A stretch of 64,000 nucleotides of DNA from Halobacteriovorax sp. (GCA_020048985.1 JAIFLR010000024.1:1-64000); one strand, 5' to 3'; shown: positions 51,630 to 61,471, counted from the stretch's first letter. Notes: generated by a model not told the origin, from the letters alone. Numbers and translations are program-made.

Positions 51630-53246
51630 TTGAAAAATAAATACTTTTCTGTTCTTCCCATCGGTGGAGTCGAAGAAATTGGCTCCAACATGACCATGAT
51701 CCGCTCAACTGATGAGGACATCATTATTGATTGCGGTATGCTTTTTCCCTATGAAGAATGCTTTGACATAAACTATCTCATTCCTGATTTCTCTCTACTT
51801 GATGCCGCACGAGTGAAAAACATAATCATCACTCACGGACATGAAGATCACATTGGAGCTCTTGGGCATTTACTTAAGGCTTTCCCTGATCTCACTGTTT
51901 GGGTAACACCTTTTACGCTCCATCTTATTCAGAGAAAACTTGAAGAACATAAAATCAGCATGAATTACCAGGTCTATAAGCCAGGCCAGGAACTTTCGTT
52001 TAAAAATGTTGATGTAACTCCAGTCCACGTGAATCATTCAATTCCGGAGACAAGTGGGCTTATCGTCAGGTCTAAAGGCCGGGAATGGGGTGCGCTCTAT
52101 ATTTCTGATTTTAAAGTTGATCTGGCTTCAAAGCACGAACTCCCCATCGACTTCACTACCATTAAGCAAAAGCTAACCGAGTGTACTCAGACGGCTTATT
52201 TTATTGATAGCACCAATGTCATTTACGACGGAAAAACCACTTCTGAAAATGAACTCCACGCGGATCTTGAACATCTCATGAACCGCCCTGAAAATCGTTT
52301 ATTCATAACTCTGTTCGCTTCAAACGTTCATCGTATGAATGCCATTGCGAAAATGGCAAAAGCATCTGGTAGAAAAATTGTGGTCATGGGACGTTCACTT
52401 TGGACCTATATGGAAGCGGCCCGTGAATCTGGCCACACAGAAATTACTGCCGACGACTTATTCATGGCCGATCAGGTTAGGGGTCAGAGCGGAAAAATGC
52501 TAATTTTCCTCTCTGGATGTCAGGGTGATTTTTTAAGTGCTCTAAGAAGATTTAGTTTTGGAGAAGATGGAAGTTTCAAGCCCATTCCTGGAGACGTGGT
52601 TATTTTTAGTTCTAAAGTCATTCCAGGAAATGAAAAAAAGATTTATCGTATTTATAATAAGCTGACTCAATTTGGTGCTGAAATAGTTACCGCTTACGAC
52701 CACCTCATTCACGCCTCAGGTCACCCAGGCAAAGAAGATTTAAAACTCCTTCTAAACAATTTCAAGCCGAACTTCTATATTCCGATTCATGGCGAAAGCT
52801 ATATGCTCAGAAAACATGCAGAATTTGTCAGAGAGAATTATCCTCAAATATCAACTCACGTTATTCATAACTATCAGGAAGTGATTTTGGGTGATGGGAT
52901 GATTAAAGTTGAGGATCACCCCGTAAAAGAGCCAAGACTGATACATGGAAAGAGCCTTGAGATTGAAAAAACTCAGATTTCCCAGCGCCGAAAAATGGCG
53001 ACCCAGGGTGCAGTTTTCATCAGCTATCACCGGACTATAGGCCACATGGAAGTCACCACGGTAGGACTCCCACTTATGGCGCAAGAGCATATGGAATTAC
53101 TTAAAAAGCGACTTCTGAAACAAATCAATTCAGATCTATCTTCCCGTGATGAAACTTACTTCAAAGATCAGTTAAAAATCTCGTCCCGTCAGTTCTATAA
53201 TAACCTTCTGGGTTATAAGCCAGTCACTGAAGTCCATTTGTATTAG
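51630..53246 (+). CDS. rnj: Ribonuclease J
   Basis: RNase J is a metallo-beta-lactamase/beta-CASP nuclease with 5'-to-3' exo- and endoribonuclease activity. The metal motif is THGHEDHIGAL near residue 70, with VHVNHSIPETSGLIV later; the beta-CASP part has GRSLWTYMEAARESG and the motif HASGHPGKEDLKLL; the C-terminal part contains PIHGESYMLRKHAEF. At 538 residues it fits RNase J1/J2. The start is a TTG 8 bases after GAGG, directly after udk. RNase E is not visible in the window. Confidence 0.92.
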   Translation: MKNKYFSVLPIGGVEEIGSNMTMIRSTDEDIIIDCGMLFPYEECFDINYLIPDFSLLDAARVKNIIITHGHEDHIGALGHLLKAFPDLTVWVTPFTLHLIQRKLEEHKISMNYQVYKPGQELSFKNVDVTPVHVNHSIPETSGLIVRSKGREWGALYISDFKVDLASKHELPIDFTTIKQKLTECTQTAYFIDSTNVIYDGKTTSENELHADLEHLMNRPENRLFITLFASNVHRMNAIAKMAKASGRKIVVMGRSLWTYMEAARESGHTEITADDLFMADQVRGQSGKMLIFLSGCQGDFLSALRRFSFGEDGSFKPIPGDVVIFSSKVIPGNEKKIYRIYNKLTQFGAEIVTAYDHLIHASGHPGKEDLKLLLNNFKPNFYIPIHGESYMLRKHAEFVRENYPQISTHVIHNYQEVILGDGMIKVEDHPVKEPRLIHGKSLEIEKTQISQRRKMATQGAVFISYHRTIGHMEVTTVGLPLMAQEHMELLKKRLLKQINSDLSSRDETYFKDQLKISSRQFYNNLLGYKPVTEVHLY

Positions 53247-53281
53247 TTGAAGTTTAAAACAGTTGAACTACAATAGAGCTG

Positions 53282-53884
53282 ATGGAACAAACCGCCCTTA
53301 TTCTCATTGCTGTCGTCCTATTATTAGTAGTAATCCTTGTAGGATTCCTTACTATTCTTATCTACAAAATGTTTCGAGAAAATAAGTCCTTCTCAGGGCA
53401 ACCTTCCGCTACGCCACCAGGTGAGGCTCCTCACCCGGACATCTCTAAATCGGAATTTCATCCAGCCATTTTGGAGAGAATCAAAGGTTTGGAAAAAGTT
53501 AAACCAAAGCGGGCAGACCTTTTCTGTCCCAATCACACTGAAGAGCCGGGCGAAACGATGTGTGCTATTTGTGATAAGTTGTATTGCAAATCCTGTATCA
53601 AGCCATTCAAGAGTCTACATTTCTGTAAAGAACACCTGCCCCTCATCATGAGGCATGACTGGGATGAAGTTATAACCATTAAGACTTCTACTCATGATCC
53701 TGAGCAAGGGGTGAGACTCTACGACGTTAAAAAAGAAATCTTTGAACATCATGACCTCCCAACTTATATTGAAACCCATTATAAGATCAACGTAGATCAG
53801 GACTATATTGAAACATACTTAGTTTTATATGCTCAGAAAGAATTAACTGAACGAGTCAGAGAAAAAATTCAAGATAAAGTATAA
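53282..53884 (+). CDS. Membrane-anchored B-box-like zinc-finger protein
   Basis: The 200-residue protein has one N-terminal membrane helix (about 5-28, LILIAVVLLLVVILVGFLTI). A cytoplasmic linker follows, then a cysteine/histidine cluster near 80-118: CPNH, CAICDKLYCKSC, HFCKEH. The spacing (C-x2-H ... C-x2-C-x4-C-x2-C ... C-x2-H) is B-box-like. A 75-residue C-terminal alpha/beta part ends the protein. It follows RNase J by 35 bases and ends at a bidirectional terminator with ftsZ. Function unknown; a tether for RNA decay or division proteins is a speculation from position. Confidence 0.78.
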   Translation: MEQTALILIAVVLLLVVILVGFLTILIYKMFRENKSFSGQPSATPPGEAPHPDISKSEFHPAILERIKGLEKVKPKRADLFCPNHTEEPGETMCAICDKLYCKSCIKPFKSLHFCKEHLPLIMRHDWDEVITIKTSTHDPEQGVRLYDVKKEIFEHHDLPTYIETHYKINVDQDYIETYLVLYAQKELTERVREKIQDKV

Positions 53885-53913
53885 AAAAAAGCCCTCTTTC
53901 GAGGGCTTTTTTT
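53883..53913. terminator. Bidirectional terminator between the zinc-finger gene and ftsZ
   Basis: GCCCTC (53891-53896) pairs with GAGGGC (53901-53906) around a TTTC loop and has eight A on the left and seven T on the right. It ends the zinc-finger gene (plus) and ftsZ (minus). Confidence 0.92.
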
Positions 53914-53914
53914 A

Positions 53915-55426
53915 TTAGATTTGTGAGTCGTGATTGCGCTCATTCTTCTTCATGAAAGACGGTGTATCGAACTCATCTTCATCAAAGTTAAAGAATCCAA
54001 GTTTTTCAGCAATGGATTTAATTCTGCTCTCACGGTTCTGAGAAGCCTGAGAATTGTTTTCATTTTTGGCAGCTTCAACTGGAGCTGAATTATCAAAATG
54101 TGAATATTCAGTGCGTGTTTCCATCGCCGGAGCCTGTGGAGGCGTTGGGCGAGACGCTGGGGCTTCAAAGTTTTTTTGAGATTCATACTTAGAAGCTGCG
54201 CTTTGTAATTTTTCAGCCCAATTAATCTTAGGTTTATTTTCAACCGGTGCAGCTTTTGTCTCTTCAAAATCAAAAATAATTTCTGATTTTACAGCGTAAT
54301 CAGTATTTTTATTCTGAACAGGTGCTTCGTAGCGAGTTTCCATTTTAGGTGGATTCGGGCTCACAGGAGCTGCCTGAACATAAGGAGCCTCATAAACTGG
54401 AGCAGCAATTGGAGCTGCGGCAACAGAGGCTTGGCGATTTACAAAACTATTAGTTTCTTTGCGAGCAACACGAAGACCAGTTGCAATAACAGTCACTTTA
54501 ATATTCTCGCCCATTGTATCGTCAATCACTGTACCAAAAATAATTTCAGCATCTTCGTCAGCCGCTTCCATGATCAATGTGACAGCTTGATTAGTTTCAA
54601 AAGTCGTCAGTGTAGAACTACCAGTGATGTTAATGATAATACCAGTGGCACCATCGATAGAAACGTCTTCAAGAAGTGGAGAGCTGATCGCTGTTTTAGC
54701 CGCTTTCATAGCACGTTCAGCACCAGCAGCAGTTCCTGTTCCCATAAGGGCAAGACCCTTGTTGGTCATTACACTTGAAACGTCAGCAAAATCCGCGTTA
54801 ATAAGACCAGTGTTATTGATCAAATCAGAGATACCTTGAACAGCATTGAGTAGTACTTCATCGGCAGCTTTAAATGTATCAACTAATGATAAATTCTCAC
54901 CGGCCAATTGAAGCAGTCTTTGGTTTGGAATACAAATGAGTGAATCTACAGACTCTTCAAGAGACATAATTCCTTCATCAGCTTGACGAGCGCGCTTTTT
55001 ACCTTCAAACATGAATGGCTTAGTTACAACACCAACAGTAAGAGCACCCATCTCGCGAGCAAGCTTAGCAATTACTGGAGCTGCACCTGTTCCAGTTCCG
55101 CCGCCCATACCGGCAGTAACAAAAACCATATCTGCACCTTGAAGTGCCTCAGAAAGTCTTTCATAGTCTTCAATTGCAGCCTTACGACCAACTTCAGGAT
55201 TGGCACCAGCGCCCAAACCTTTTGTTACGTTTCCGCCCAATTGGATTTTTGTTGATGCCATACTTGCATTGAGTGCCTGAGAATCTGTGTTGGCAACAAT
55301 ATATTCAACTCCAGTCAAACCCGCACGGATCATAGTATTAACAGCGTTACATCCGCCTCCACCCACACCGATTACCTTGATACGGGCACCAGTTTCTGAG
55401 TTTGAGTTATCCGCGATATCGAACAT
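53915..55426 (-). CDS. ftsZ: Cell division GTPase FtsZ
   Basis: FtsZ polymerises into the division ring. The 503-residue protein has the nucleotide loops [15 protein letters not shown] near residue 20, the tubulin signature [13 protein letters not shown] near 105, and GINLIG-like [11 protein letters not shown] in the C-terminal globular half. Residues about 320-475 are an unusually long, Ala/Pro/Glu-rich linker; the final tail ends with [17 protein letters not shown], a form of the conserved C-terminal peptide that binds FtsA. Located 14 bases after ftsA. Confidence 0.98.
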   Translation of the reverse strand: MFDIADNSNSETGARIKVIGVGGGGCNAVNTMIRAGLTGVEYIVANTDSQALNASMASTKIQLGGNVTKGLGAGANPEVGRKAAIEDYERLSEALQGADMVFVTAGMGGGTGTGAAPVIAKLAREMGALTVGVVTKPFMFEGKKRARQADEGIMSLEESVDSLICIPNQRLLQLAGENLSLVDTFKAADEVLLNAVQGISDLINNTGLINADFADVSSVMTNKGLALMGTGTAAGAERAMKAAKTAISSPLLEDVSIDGATGIIINITGSSTLTTFETNQAVTLIMEAADEDAEIIFGTVIDDTMGENIKVTVIATGLRVARKETNSFVNRQASVAAAPIAAPVYEAPYVQAAPVSPNPPKMETRYEAPVQNKNTDYAVKSEIIFDFEETKAAPVENKPKINWAEKLQSAASKYESQKNFEAPASRPTPPQAPAMETRTEYSHFDNSAPVEAAKNENNSQASQNRESRIKSIAEKLGFFNFDEDEFDTPSFMKKNERNHDSQI

Positions 55427-55440
55427 AGAGGCCTCCGAAA

Positions 55441-56676
55441 TTAAAAAATCTCTTTAAAAACGTTTTTTAATGATTTACCTAGTTTATCAAACATATCTGA
55501 TTCGTCTTCTTTTTTCTCATCACGAGTCATTGCTTCAGAAAACTTATTTGATTCCTGGAGAAGACCAAGAACTGTTGAAAATTTTGGGTGCTGCATGGCC
55601 GAAGTCATGCCACCAAAAGCTTGTGGGTAACCCAGCTTAACTGGCTTTTCTAAAATATATTCTGCCATCTCTGGTAGGTTACGAATCAAAGCGCCTCCAC
55701 CTGTGAGCACAAAGCCCCCAGTGATATCTGCTTGCAAATTCTTCTCCAAGATCATTTCTTTAACCACATTGAACATTTCTTCAGCTCTGGCGCCTAAAAC
55801 TTCAGCTATATAGCCCATTGAGACCTCTCTTGCTCTGGTGCCAGATAGGCCCTGAACAGTTAGATAAGTTTCATTTAACTGGGCCTGATTTAGGACCGTT
55901 CCGTAGGTCAATTTGATTCTTTCAGCTTCATTATGCGGAATTTTTAAAGCTACAGCTAAATCATTAGTGAAGTGGTTTCCACCCAGAGGAATGATTTGAG
56001 AGTGAACCAGGCTTCCATCTTTCCAAACCGCAATATCCGTAGTCCCACCACCGATATCAATTAGTACAACTCCGAGTTCTTTTTCTTCCATTGAAAGAAC
56101 TGAACGAGAAGAGGCAATTGGTTGAAGGATAATCGAATTGGCCGTAAGGCCGGCCTGTTCAACACACTTTACAAGATTGTGAATGAGAGGAGTTTTTCCA
56201 GTAACAATGTGAACATTCACTTCTAAACGCGATCCACACATTCCGATTGGGTTTTTAATTCCAACCGTATTATCTACTTTAAATTCTTGTGGAATAACAT
56301 GGATAATTTCACGATCAGACGGTATCAATACTGCTTTCGCGGCTTCAACGACTCTATCTACATCGGCTTGAGTGATTTCTTTGTTCTTAACAGGTACAAC
56401 GCCAGAAGAATTAAAACAGTAGATATGATTACCAGCAATACCAACAGTTGCGGATTCAAGTTCTTCGATTCCAGCCATGAGTTTAGCTTCTTCGATTGAT
56501 GCGCGTATTGATGCAACAGTTTTTTCAATGTTTACCACCGAGCCTTTTTTAAGGCCGTTACTCGGGTGAGATCCCACTCCGAGAATTTCTATATTTTTAG
56601 AGTTTTGTTGGGCGATCAGGGTACAAACTTTTGTAGTCCCGATATCCAAAGCGACAATTACACTTTTGGTACTCAT
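55441..56676 (-). CDS. ftsA: Cell division protein FtsA
   Basis: FtsA is the actin-like anchor that ties FtsZ to the membrane. The start at 56676 follows AAGGGAATCTC and gives [20 protein letters not shown]; a start at 56706 would add ten unlikely residues. Motifs: phosphate-1 ALDIGTTKV, phosphate-2 [16 protein letters not shown], adenosine loop [17 protein letters not shown]. The C-terminus ([15 protein letters not shown]) is the amphipathic membrane helix. It follows the ftsQ-like gene by 44 bases and precedes ftsZ. Confidence 0.96.
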   Translation of the reverse strand: MSTKSVIVALDIGTTKVCTLIAQQNSKNIEILGVGSHPSNGLKKGSVVNIEKTVASIRASIEEAKLMAGIEELESATVGIAGNHIYCFNSSGVVPVKNKEITQADVDRVVEAAKAVLIPSDREIIHVIPQEFKVDNTVGIKNPIGMCGSRLEVNVHIVTGKTPLIHNLVKCVEQAGLTANSIILQPIASSRSVLSMEEKELGVVLIDIGGGTTDIAVWKDGSLVHSQIIPLGGNHFTNDLAVALKIPHNEAERIKLTYGTVLNQAQLNETYLTVQGLSGTRAREVSMGYIAEVLGARAEEMFNVVKEMILEKNLQADITGGFVLTGGGALIRNLPEMAEYILEKPVKLGYPQAFGGMTSAMQHPKFSTVLGLLQESNKFSEAMTRDEKKEDESDMFDKLGKSLKNVFKEIF

Positions 56677-56720
56677 GAGATTCCCTTCTCGATATTGAGG
56701 CTTCATGCCTCTTATAAATT

Positions 56721-57473
56721 CTAGATATTGTCAGAAAACTTGACAACAACCTTTTTCGAATTTACCAGGTTGATACTGCCTGGGTAACGCTTGTTCTTTT
56801 TTATGTATCCTACAATTTTTGCAAGCCTAGTGAGTTTTTCTTCCCACAAGTCTGCCCCCATGAATACACTGGTCGCCTTTCCATTAAACGAAAAAACGAT
56901 CGTTAAGTCATTGCTTTTACTTACAATAACCTCAGAGATCTGACTGCGTAAATCTTTATCCATCAGCTTGATAAAATTCGCTAAATTGGTAGGGGCATCG
57001 CCCTCTAATTGTTTCATTGAAATGGCGAGAAGGGGGAGATTCTTATTTAACTTTTTTTCGGCCTTCATTAAATTTTCATAACCCGGCTCATACATCTTGG
57101 CATTATCACCAAGAATGGCAGAGTAGTGTTCTTCGCCGTTACTTTTATAGACCTGAACCTTAACCAATGGCTGAGGACACTCTAGATTAATACGAAGAGT
57201 TTTAATGACTGGATTGTAGTTAATTCGGTAATCAGAGAGAAAATGCTTCTCGTCTAATTTCTCATGCAGAATCTTTTCTTTCACGTCTTTTAGTGAGTGC
57301 TTCTTTTCGAATTCTTTCATCACGATCATAGCAAAATTGCTAGAGGACTTAGCGGGACACTCGCCTACGTAAGTTCGGTAGTTAATATTTTTCTGAGTAA
57401 ACGAGTCCGGTACTGCCGCAACGGCAGTCAGGGTGGTGAGGCTCAAGAATGATACTAAAAGGAGTGACCACAT
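56721..57473 (-). CDS. ftsQ: FtsQ-like cell division protein without cytoplasmic tail
   Basis: The position between murB and ftsA and the C-terminal half (GADLWEEKLTRLAKIVGYIK and PGSINLVNSKKVVVKF) match the FtsQ/DivIB family, which links early and late divisome proteins. Unlike usual FtsQ, which has a cytoplasmic tail and an uncleaved membrane helix, this one begins MWSLLLVSFLSLTTLTAVAAV directly at the start, with no positive residues before the hydrophobic stretch, and a possible cleavage site (AVAAV). Extension upstream is impossible because the murB stop TAA lies in the same frame one codon before the ATG. It may therefore be a soluble periplasmic form. Confidence 0.8.
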   Translation of the reverse strand: MWSLLLVSFLSLTTLTAVAAVPDSFTQKNINYRTYVGECPAKSSSNFAMIVMKEFEKKHSLKDVKEKILHEKLDEKHFLSDYRINYNPVIKTLRINLECPQPLVKVQVYKSNGEEHYSAILGDNAKMYEPGYENLMKAEKKLNKNLPLLAISMKQLEGDAPTNLANFIKLMDKDLRSQISEVIVSKSNDLTIVFSFNGKATSVFMGADLWEEKLTRLAKIVGYIKKNKRYPGSINLVNSKKVVVKFSDNI

Positions 57474-57476
57474 GAA

Positions 57477-58376
57477 TTAATGATAGGGGATTTTTACTTC
57501 CAATTCAAACTCTATTCCATAGAAGTGATCCATTTCGAAATTTATCAGCCCAACTAAGGATTCGAATTGATCCCAAGAGGCCTTGCCAGAGTTTTCCATG
57601 AAGTTTCCGTGCTTAGGACTAATTCTTAAATCCCCTATCCCCACTCCTTTTAATTGGAGTAAATCTATCAACTTCCCGGCCGGTAAATCCTTGAGGGGAT
57701 TTTTAAATACGCAGCCGCAATTCTTAGTCGCTAAGGGCTGGGTCTTTTTTCGGTACTCTAAGTAATCTTTTATCTTTTGAGGAATTGATTCATCCACACC
57801 TGAATGAATCATCGTAGCCCCCACAATAACTTCACCTGGACGAACAAAAAGATTCTTACGATATGCAAAGCTCTCTTTATGAATGATCTCTTCGCGCAGT
57901 TCACCCTTTGGAGTAACTAGCTGAACTTTCTTAATTAATTTCCCAATCTCACCCAGATTGGTACCCGCATTCATATAAATCGCCCCACCAAGTGAAGCGG
58001 GGATGCCTGTAAAGACTTCCCAACCTTTTAATCCGAATTTAACCGCATGCGAGGTCAGGTGGTTTATTCCAAGGGAAGAAGGCAATATATATTCATCCCT
58101 TTGGGACTCAAGATAAGTTGAATCGAAATTAAAATCGAGATGTATTAACAATTCTTCACACTGGGCCGGGAGGATTTGATTTGCTCCCCATCCCACAACT
58201 AGATACTTTTTTTGTCTTTCGGTCAAAAGAGGAAGTAGCTTTTGCAGAGCTTCGACCGTTTTTACTTCAACTAAATTACCCACCGAAGTCAATTTGAACG
58301 TAGTGTACCTAGTGAGATCAATATTCTCAAAATACTCACAGCCATCGATTTGTTTTATCTGATTAAAAATTTCCAT
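57477..58376 (-). CDS. murB: UDP-N-acetylenolpyruvoylglucosamine reductase MurB
   Basis: MurB reduces the enolpyruvyl group to make UDP-MurNAc. FAD-binding motifs are present: YTTFKLTSVGNLVEV near the start, LVVGWGANQILP, and the loop FTGIPASLGGAIYMNAG near 120. The C-terminal domain has FAYRKNLF and GCVFKNP, where Cys replaces the catalytic Ser of E. coli MurB, as in some other MurB proteins, and the glutamate in IEFELEV. The frame is open up to 58451; I chose the ATG at 58376 (299 residues), although it lacks a good ribosome-binding site, because conserved motifs begin soon after. Confidence 0.92.
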   Translation of the reverse strand: MEIFNQIKQIDGCEYFENIDLTRYTTFKLTSVGNLVEVKTVEALQKLLPLLTERQKKYLVVGWGANQILPAQCEELLIHLDFNFDSTYLESQRDEYILPSSLGINHLTSHAVKFGLKGWEVFTGIPASLGGAIYMNAGTNLGEIGKLIKKVQLVTPKGELREEIIHKESFAYRKNLFVRPGEVIVGATMIHSGVDESIPQKIKDYLEYRKKTQPLATKNCGCVFKNPLKDLPAGKLIDLLQLKGVGIGDLRISPKHGNFMENSGKASWDQFESLVGLINFEMDHFYGIEFELEVKIPYH

Positions 58377-58590
58377 TCCTGAAAAGCTATCACTAACTGG
58401 GCATTTTTTCCAAAGCATACAGAAGTAATTTTTTACATCTTGGCCAATCAATGTCGAAAAGATCCCAAGTATAATAGATAAGTTATTGAAAACTTGGTCT
58501 ATACATAAGGGACTTCACCTTTTTTTTCTCAATTCGACAGATCTATTAACTAAAATTCATTAATAACTGATTCCTAATAGGAGCATAGTC

Positions 58591-59853
58591 ATGAATACAA
58601 TCAAACGCGCCATATTTTTGTCAGCCTTAGCATTAAGTTTTACATCGGGCGTTTATGCTCAGGTGAAAGCGGAACTCAAAACAGATATAGCTAAAGAATA
58701 CGTAAAGAAAAAAAGAGAAGAAAGAGTCAGTAAAATTCTAGGAACCCTTATGACTTTCGGGATCGAGGAAAAAGTTCTTAATATGAAAGCCCTTGGAGTG
58801 ACTGAACAGGAGTATTATTCACTCCTCACTGCGGGTGGACAACTTTTTGATAATGTTGATGAACAAGGAATAATTGCGAGCGGAGATTATACCGCCGATG
58901 GTGCTGCCATCGTTCCTTATAAAGTTAAAATTTCTCCCGAAGGTTTTACCTTTGTGGAAGTCAGTTTGGTTAAACTCTATATGTTTGAATCCTATGACTT
59001 TGACGAGGCGAGCTTAGGTGTCGATTTTCTTATGCTTGAATACAATAACAAATATGATTATCTCGCCAATCGTGAGCTCACCCTTAGTATTGTGAGAGGT
59101 GCATATGAAGCCTCTGCAAATGGTCTTGGTGTTGGAGCAGGGGTAAGGTTAGATGTACCTATTTATGCCAAACTAGATCAAACCTCAGTTCATCCAGCAG
59201 TTAACTTTAATGAAGGCACTGGATATAGAGTCGACCTGAAGGCCAAAGCTGCTTTATCAATCAAAAAAGATTTGTCGCTTACGTTTGGAGCGTCGACCTA
59301 TTTCAGACATCATAAGTACCGCAATTGGGTCTCTGAAGCTGGAAAAGCCAAATACGAGACAGATCTGCAGGATTTTAATACTGATTTAAACACCCAAGCT
59401 GCGGCGATCAATCAATGGGATGACGACAAGTTCGCTTGGGAAGTGGCCAATGGTTACCCTAATCCGGTTTCAGAGACATTTTATCTTGCTTCAAGTAGTG
59501 CAGGTTCTCGTCCTCAGTATTCTCTTCAATATCCGTATTTTGAGAAATATGGGCAAAACGTGGTGAGAAATACAATCGTTCTGTCCCCCTCTTTGTCCTT
59601 GAAAAAGGACTTCTATTCAAAGTCAGGCAAAGTAAAGCAATCTCTTGAAATGTCTCTTGAAGCCGATTTATTTATGTTAGATAAATTCACTGGTAAGCGC
59701 GAAAAACCGAATCGCATGTTTCAGAAGCAGGACAGGAACATGGGAGCAAGTTTAACTGATGAGGAGCTTATAAACTTTAAAAACATTGGTTCAGGTGCTT
59801 CTCAGAATAATTATACAATTCGACTGGTGTATAAATTTGGGGCAAGAAATTAA
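58591..59853 (+). CDS. Exported beta-rich protein, possible outer-membrane barrel
   Basis: The 420-residue protein has a signal peptide (IFLSALALSFTSGVYAQ), a charged helix at about 30-55 (IAKEYVKKKREERVSKIL), and a beta-rich remainder with alternating hydrophobic strands (LTLSIVRGAYEASANGLGVG, VRLDVPIYAKLDQTS, LSLTFGASTYFRHHKYR). The last residues (YTIRLVYKFGARN) resemble the final strand of a barrel but lack a terminal aromatic. An AGGAG site precedes the ATG by seven bases. It lies divergent from murB and convergent, with only a three-base gap, to the regulator gene. No family recognised. Confidence 0.7.
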   Translation: MNTIKRAIFLSALALSFTSGVYAQVKAELKTDIAKEYVKKKREERVSKILGTLMTFGIEEKVLNMKALGVTEQEYYSLLTAGGQLFDNVDEQGIIASGDYTADGAAIVPYKVKISPEGFTFVEVSLVKLYMFESYDFDEASLGVDFLMLEYNNKYDYLANRELTLSIVRGAYEASANGLGVGAGVRLDVPIYAKLDQTSVHPAVNFNEGTGYRVDLKAKAALSIKKDLSLTFGASTYFRHHKYRNWVSEAGKAKYETDLQDFNTDLNTQAAAINQWDDDKFAWEVANGYPNPVSETFYLASSSAGSRPQYSLQYPYFEKYGQNVVRNTIVLSPSLSLKKDFYSKSGKVKQSLEMSLEADLFMLDKFTGKREKPNRMFQKQDRNMGASLTDEELINFKNIGSGASQNNYTIRLVYKFGARN

Positions 59854-59856
59854 TTT

Positions 59857-61038
59857 TTAGACGACTTTATATCTAGCGTCGAAAGCTTTAACTTTTGCAT
59901 TATACTTTTTAGAATAATCAGAAACGAGCTTTCGAAGCCTTTGAAGAGATATCTCTGTCAGCTCCTCATTCCAAATAAGCCTTATGAGTTCTTCATTTTG
60001 AATCGGGGCGCGGCATACAGAGAATATATAAGCCATTTTTTCAAGATTAGTTTCCATTAAATTTAGTTTTTCTTCATCAATAGTCAATTCACCAATGTTT
60101 CCTAGATGCTTTTGGATGGCTTGATAAAAGAGCGATTTTTCACCCGTATAGGTAAAGTTTTTGTCGTATAAAAATTTATTATGATGAGATAGTGTATTCC
60201 AGACTTTTGCTGCCTCTTGAGTATCTCCAGACTTCAGCAGGTTAATCACTTTGAGCTGCATGTATAACTCAGGAAAATCTTTAAAGTCTTTACTGTAAAA
60301 ATAGAGAGGAGCATCCTGTGTGAGATGCTCTAAGACGCATTTCATATACAAATAATTCGCTTTAACCAGACAACCAGAAATTTTCTTGTATTCATCTAAA
60401 ACAATGAAACATTGATCGAAGTTTTTATCCGTTGCATGAAGATTAAAAAGATTAACTAAAAAGTATGGTCTATAAATCTCAAACTGAGGATTGGATTGGC
60501 CTTTAATCTTTTTATAAAATGAGACTGCGTTTTTTGTTTGCCCAGTTATTGAATAGTAGCACATCTGAGCATATTGCTTTTGAAGCTTCTGTGAATCATT
60601 TTGGGGCTCAACCACAATCAACTGGTCTAAGACTTCAGAGGTCTTCTGAATATCTCGTCGGTTGGAGTAGACATTTACGAGAAGGCAAAGTGAATTAATA
60701 ATAAATGGGCTTGCTTTTTGTTTTTTAAAGCACTCTACCGAGTTGTTTAGGTTCTCAATGGCATGACTAAAGTGGCCATGTTGATTATAAATGAGGCCCT
60801 TGAGGTAGTACCTAATCCCTTCAAGAAAAGTATCATCTTGGATTTTGATTTTAAGAAGATCCAACGCTTCATCTTTTTTATTTTTATTATACAAATAAAA
60901 GGAGGTCAGAATCTTCTTCTCTGTAATTGAAAATGGATGCTGTTTAAGTCGGTACCGGAACATCCTGAGGTTGGAGTGAACAAGCTTCCAGGTATCTAGG
61001 AAAAAAAGAGTATTTTCTTCGGTGCTACTTTTTTTCAT
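59857..61038 (-). CDS. TPR-repeat protein with C-terminal winged-helix domain (putative regulator)
   Basis: The body (about 30-320) is made of TPR-like helix pairs (YYLKGLIYNQHGHFSHAIENL, QYAQMCYYSITGQTKNAVSF). The last 55 residues (NEELIRLIWNEELTEISLQR, LRKLVSDYSKKYNAK, ARYKV) match the OmpR-type winged helix in length and pattern. A TPR sensor tied to a DNA-binding domain is a plausible reading. Two upstream ATG codons exist; I chose the ATG at 61038, which leaves a 14-base overlap with the secreted gene before it. The gene interrupts the dcw cluster. Confidence 0.65.
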   Translation of the reverse strand: MKKSSTEENTLFFLDTWKLVHSNLRMFRYRLKQHPFSITEKKILTSFYLYNKNKKDEALDLLKIKIQDDTFLEGIRYYLKGLIYNQHGHFSHAIENLNNSVECFKKQKASPFIINSLCLLVNVYSNRRDIQKTSEVLDQLIVVEPQNDSQKLQKQYAQMCYYSITGQTKNAVSFYKKIKGQSNPQFEIYRPYFLVNLFNLHATDKNFDQCFIVLDEYKKISGCLVKANYLYMKCVLEHLTQDAPLYFYSKDFKDFPELYMQLKVINLLKSGDTQEAAKVWNTLSHHNKFLYDKNFTYTGEKSLFYQAIQKHLGNIGELTIDEEKLNLMETNLEKMAYIFSVCRAPIQNEELIRLIWNEELTEISLQRLRKLVSDYSKKYNAKVKAFDARYKVV

Positions 61039-61471
61039 ATATTTCAAGCAATGACTTGAGGCTTTCAATGTGTGCTGTTCTTATGTTTGATGTAACATGA
61101 CATGATACAGCGGCACTGCCTTCAAGCTCTTTTAGAATTGCATGAATCGCCTGTAACTCAGTGTTTATATCTTTACAGATATGTGACTGAAGCTGATTCA
61201 GCTTGAGAATATCAGTAATACTATCAATGACTATTTGATTTTTAATTGCCTCGACATGATTTCCAAATTCATCAAAACTTATAAACTTCTTGTGCCAAAT
61301 ATCTAAGAAGCTTGTTTCTAATTCTCTAAGAGTAGTGAAATGAGTTTTACATTGAATTGATTCGTTCCCCATTTCATCATCTGGCCCTCCACCCCCGGGG
61401 TTACCAAGGGTTTGAGAGAATGCAACTTGAGAAAAGAGTAAAAAAAATAGAATGCTTTTCATAGTTCTCAT
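61025..61471 (-). CDS. Small secreted protein paired with the TPR-wHTH gene
   Basis: The 148-residue protein has a signal peptide (ILFFLLFSQVAFSQ), a short Gly/Pro-rich linker (TLGNPGGGGPDDE) and a helical body with three cysteines: ESIQCKTHF, SHICKDINTE and AVSCHVTSN. The cysteines may pair in the periplasm. It overlaps the regulator gene downstream by 14 bases (with the chosen start). I do not recognise it. Pairing of an exported protein and a TPR-winged-helix protein suggests a small signalling unit. Confidence 0.7.
   Translation of the reverse strand: MRTMKSILFFLLFSQVAFSQTLGNPGGGGPDDEMGNESIQCKTHFTTLRELETSFLDIWHKKFISFDEFGNHVEAIKNQIVIDSITDILKLNQLQSHICKDINTELQAIHAILKELEGSAAVSCHVTSNIRTAHIESLKSLLEIYEKK

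Noticed and set aside
57660-57730. Loss of the MurB catalytic serine
   Set aside because: Cys in place of Ser within GCVFKNP is a known variant in MurB proteins, so it is not evidence of inactivity.
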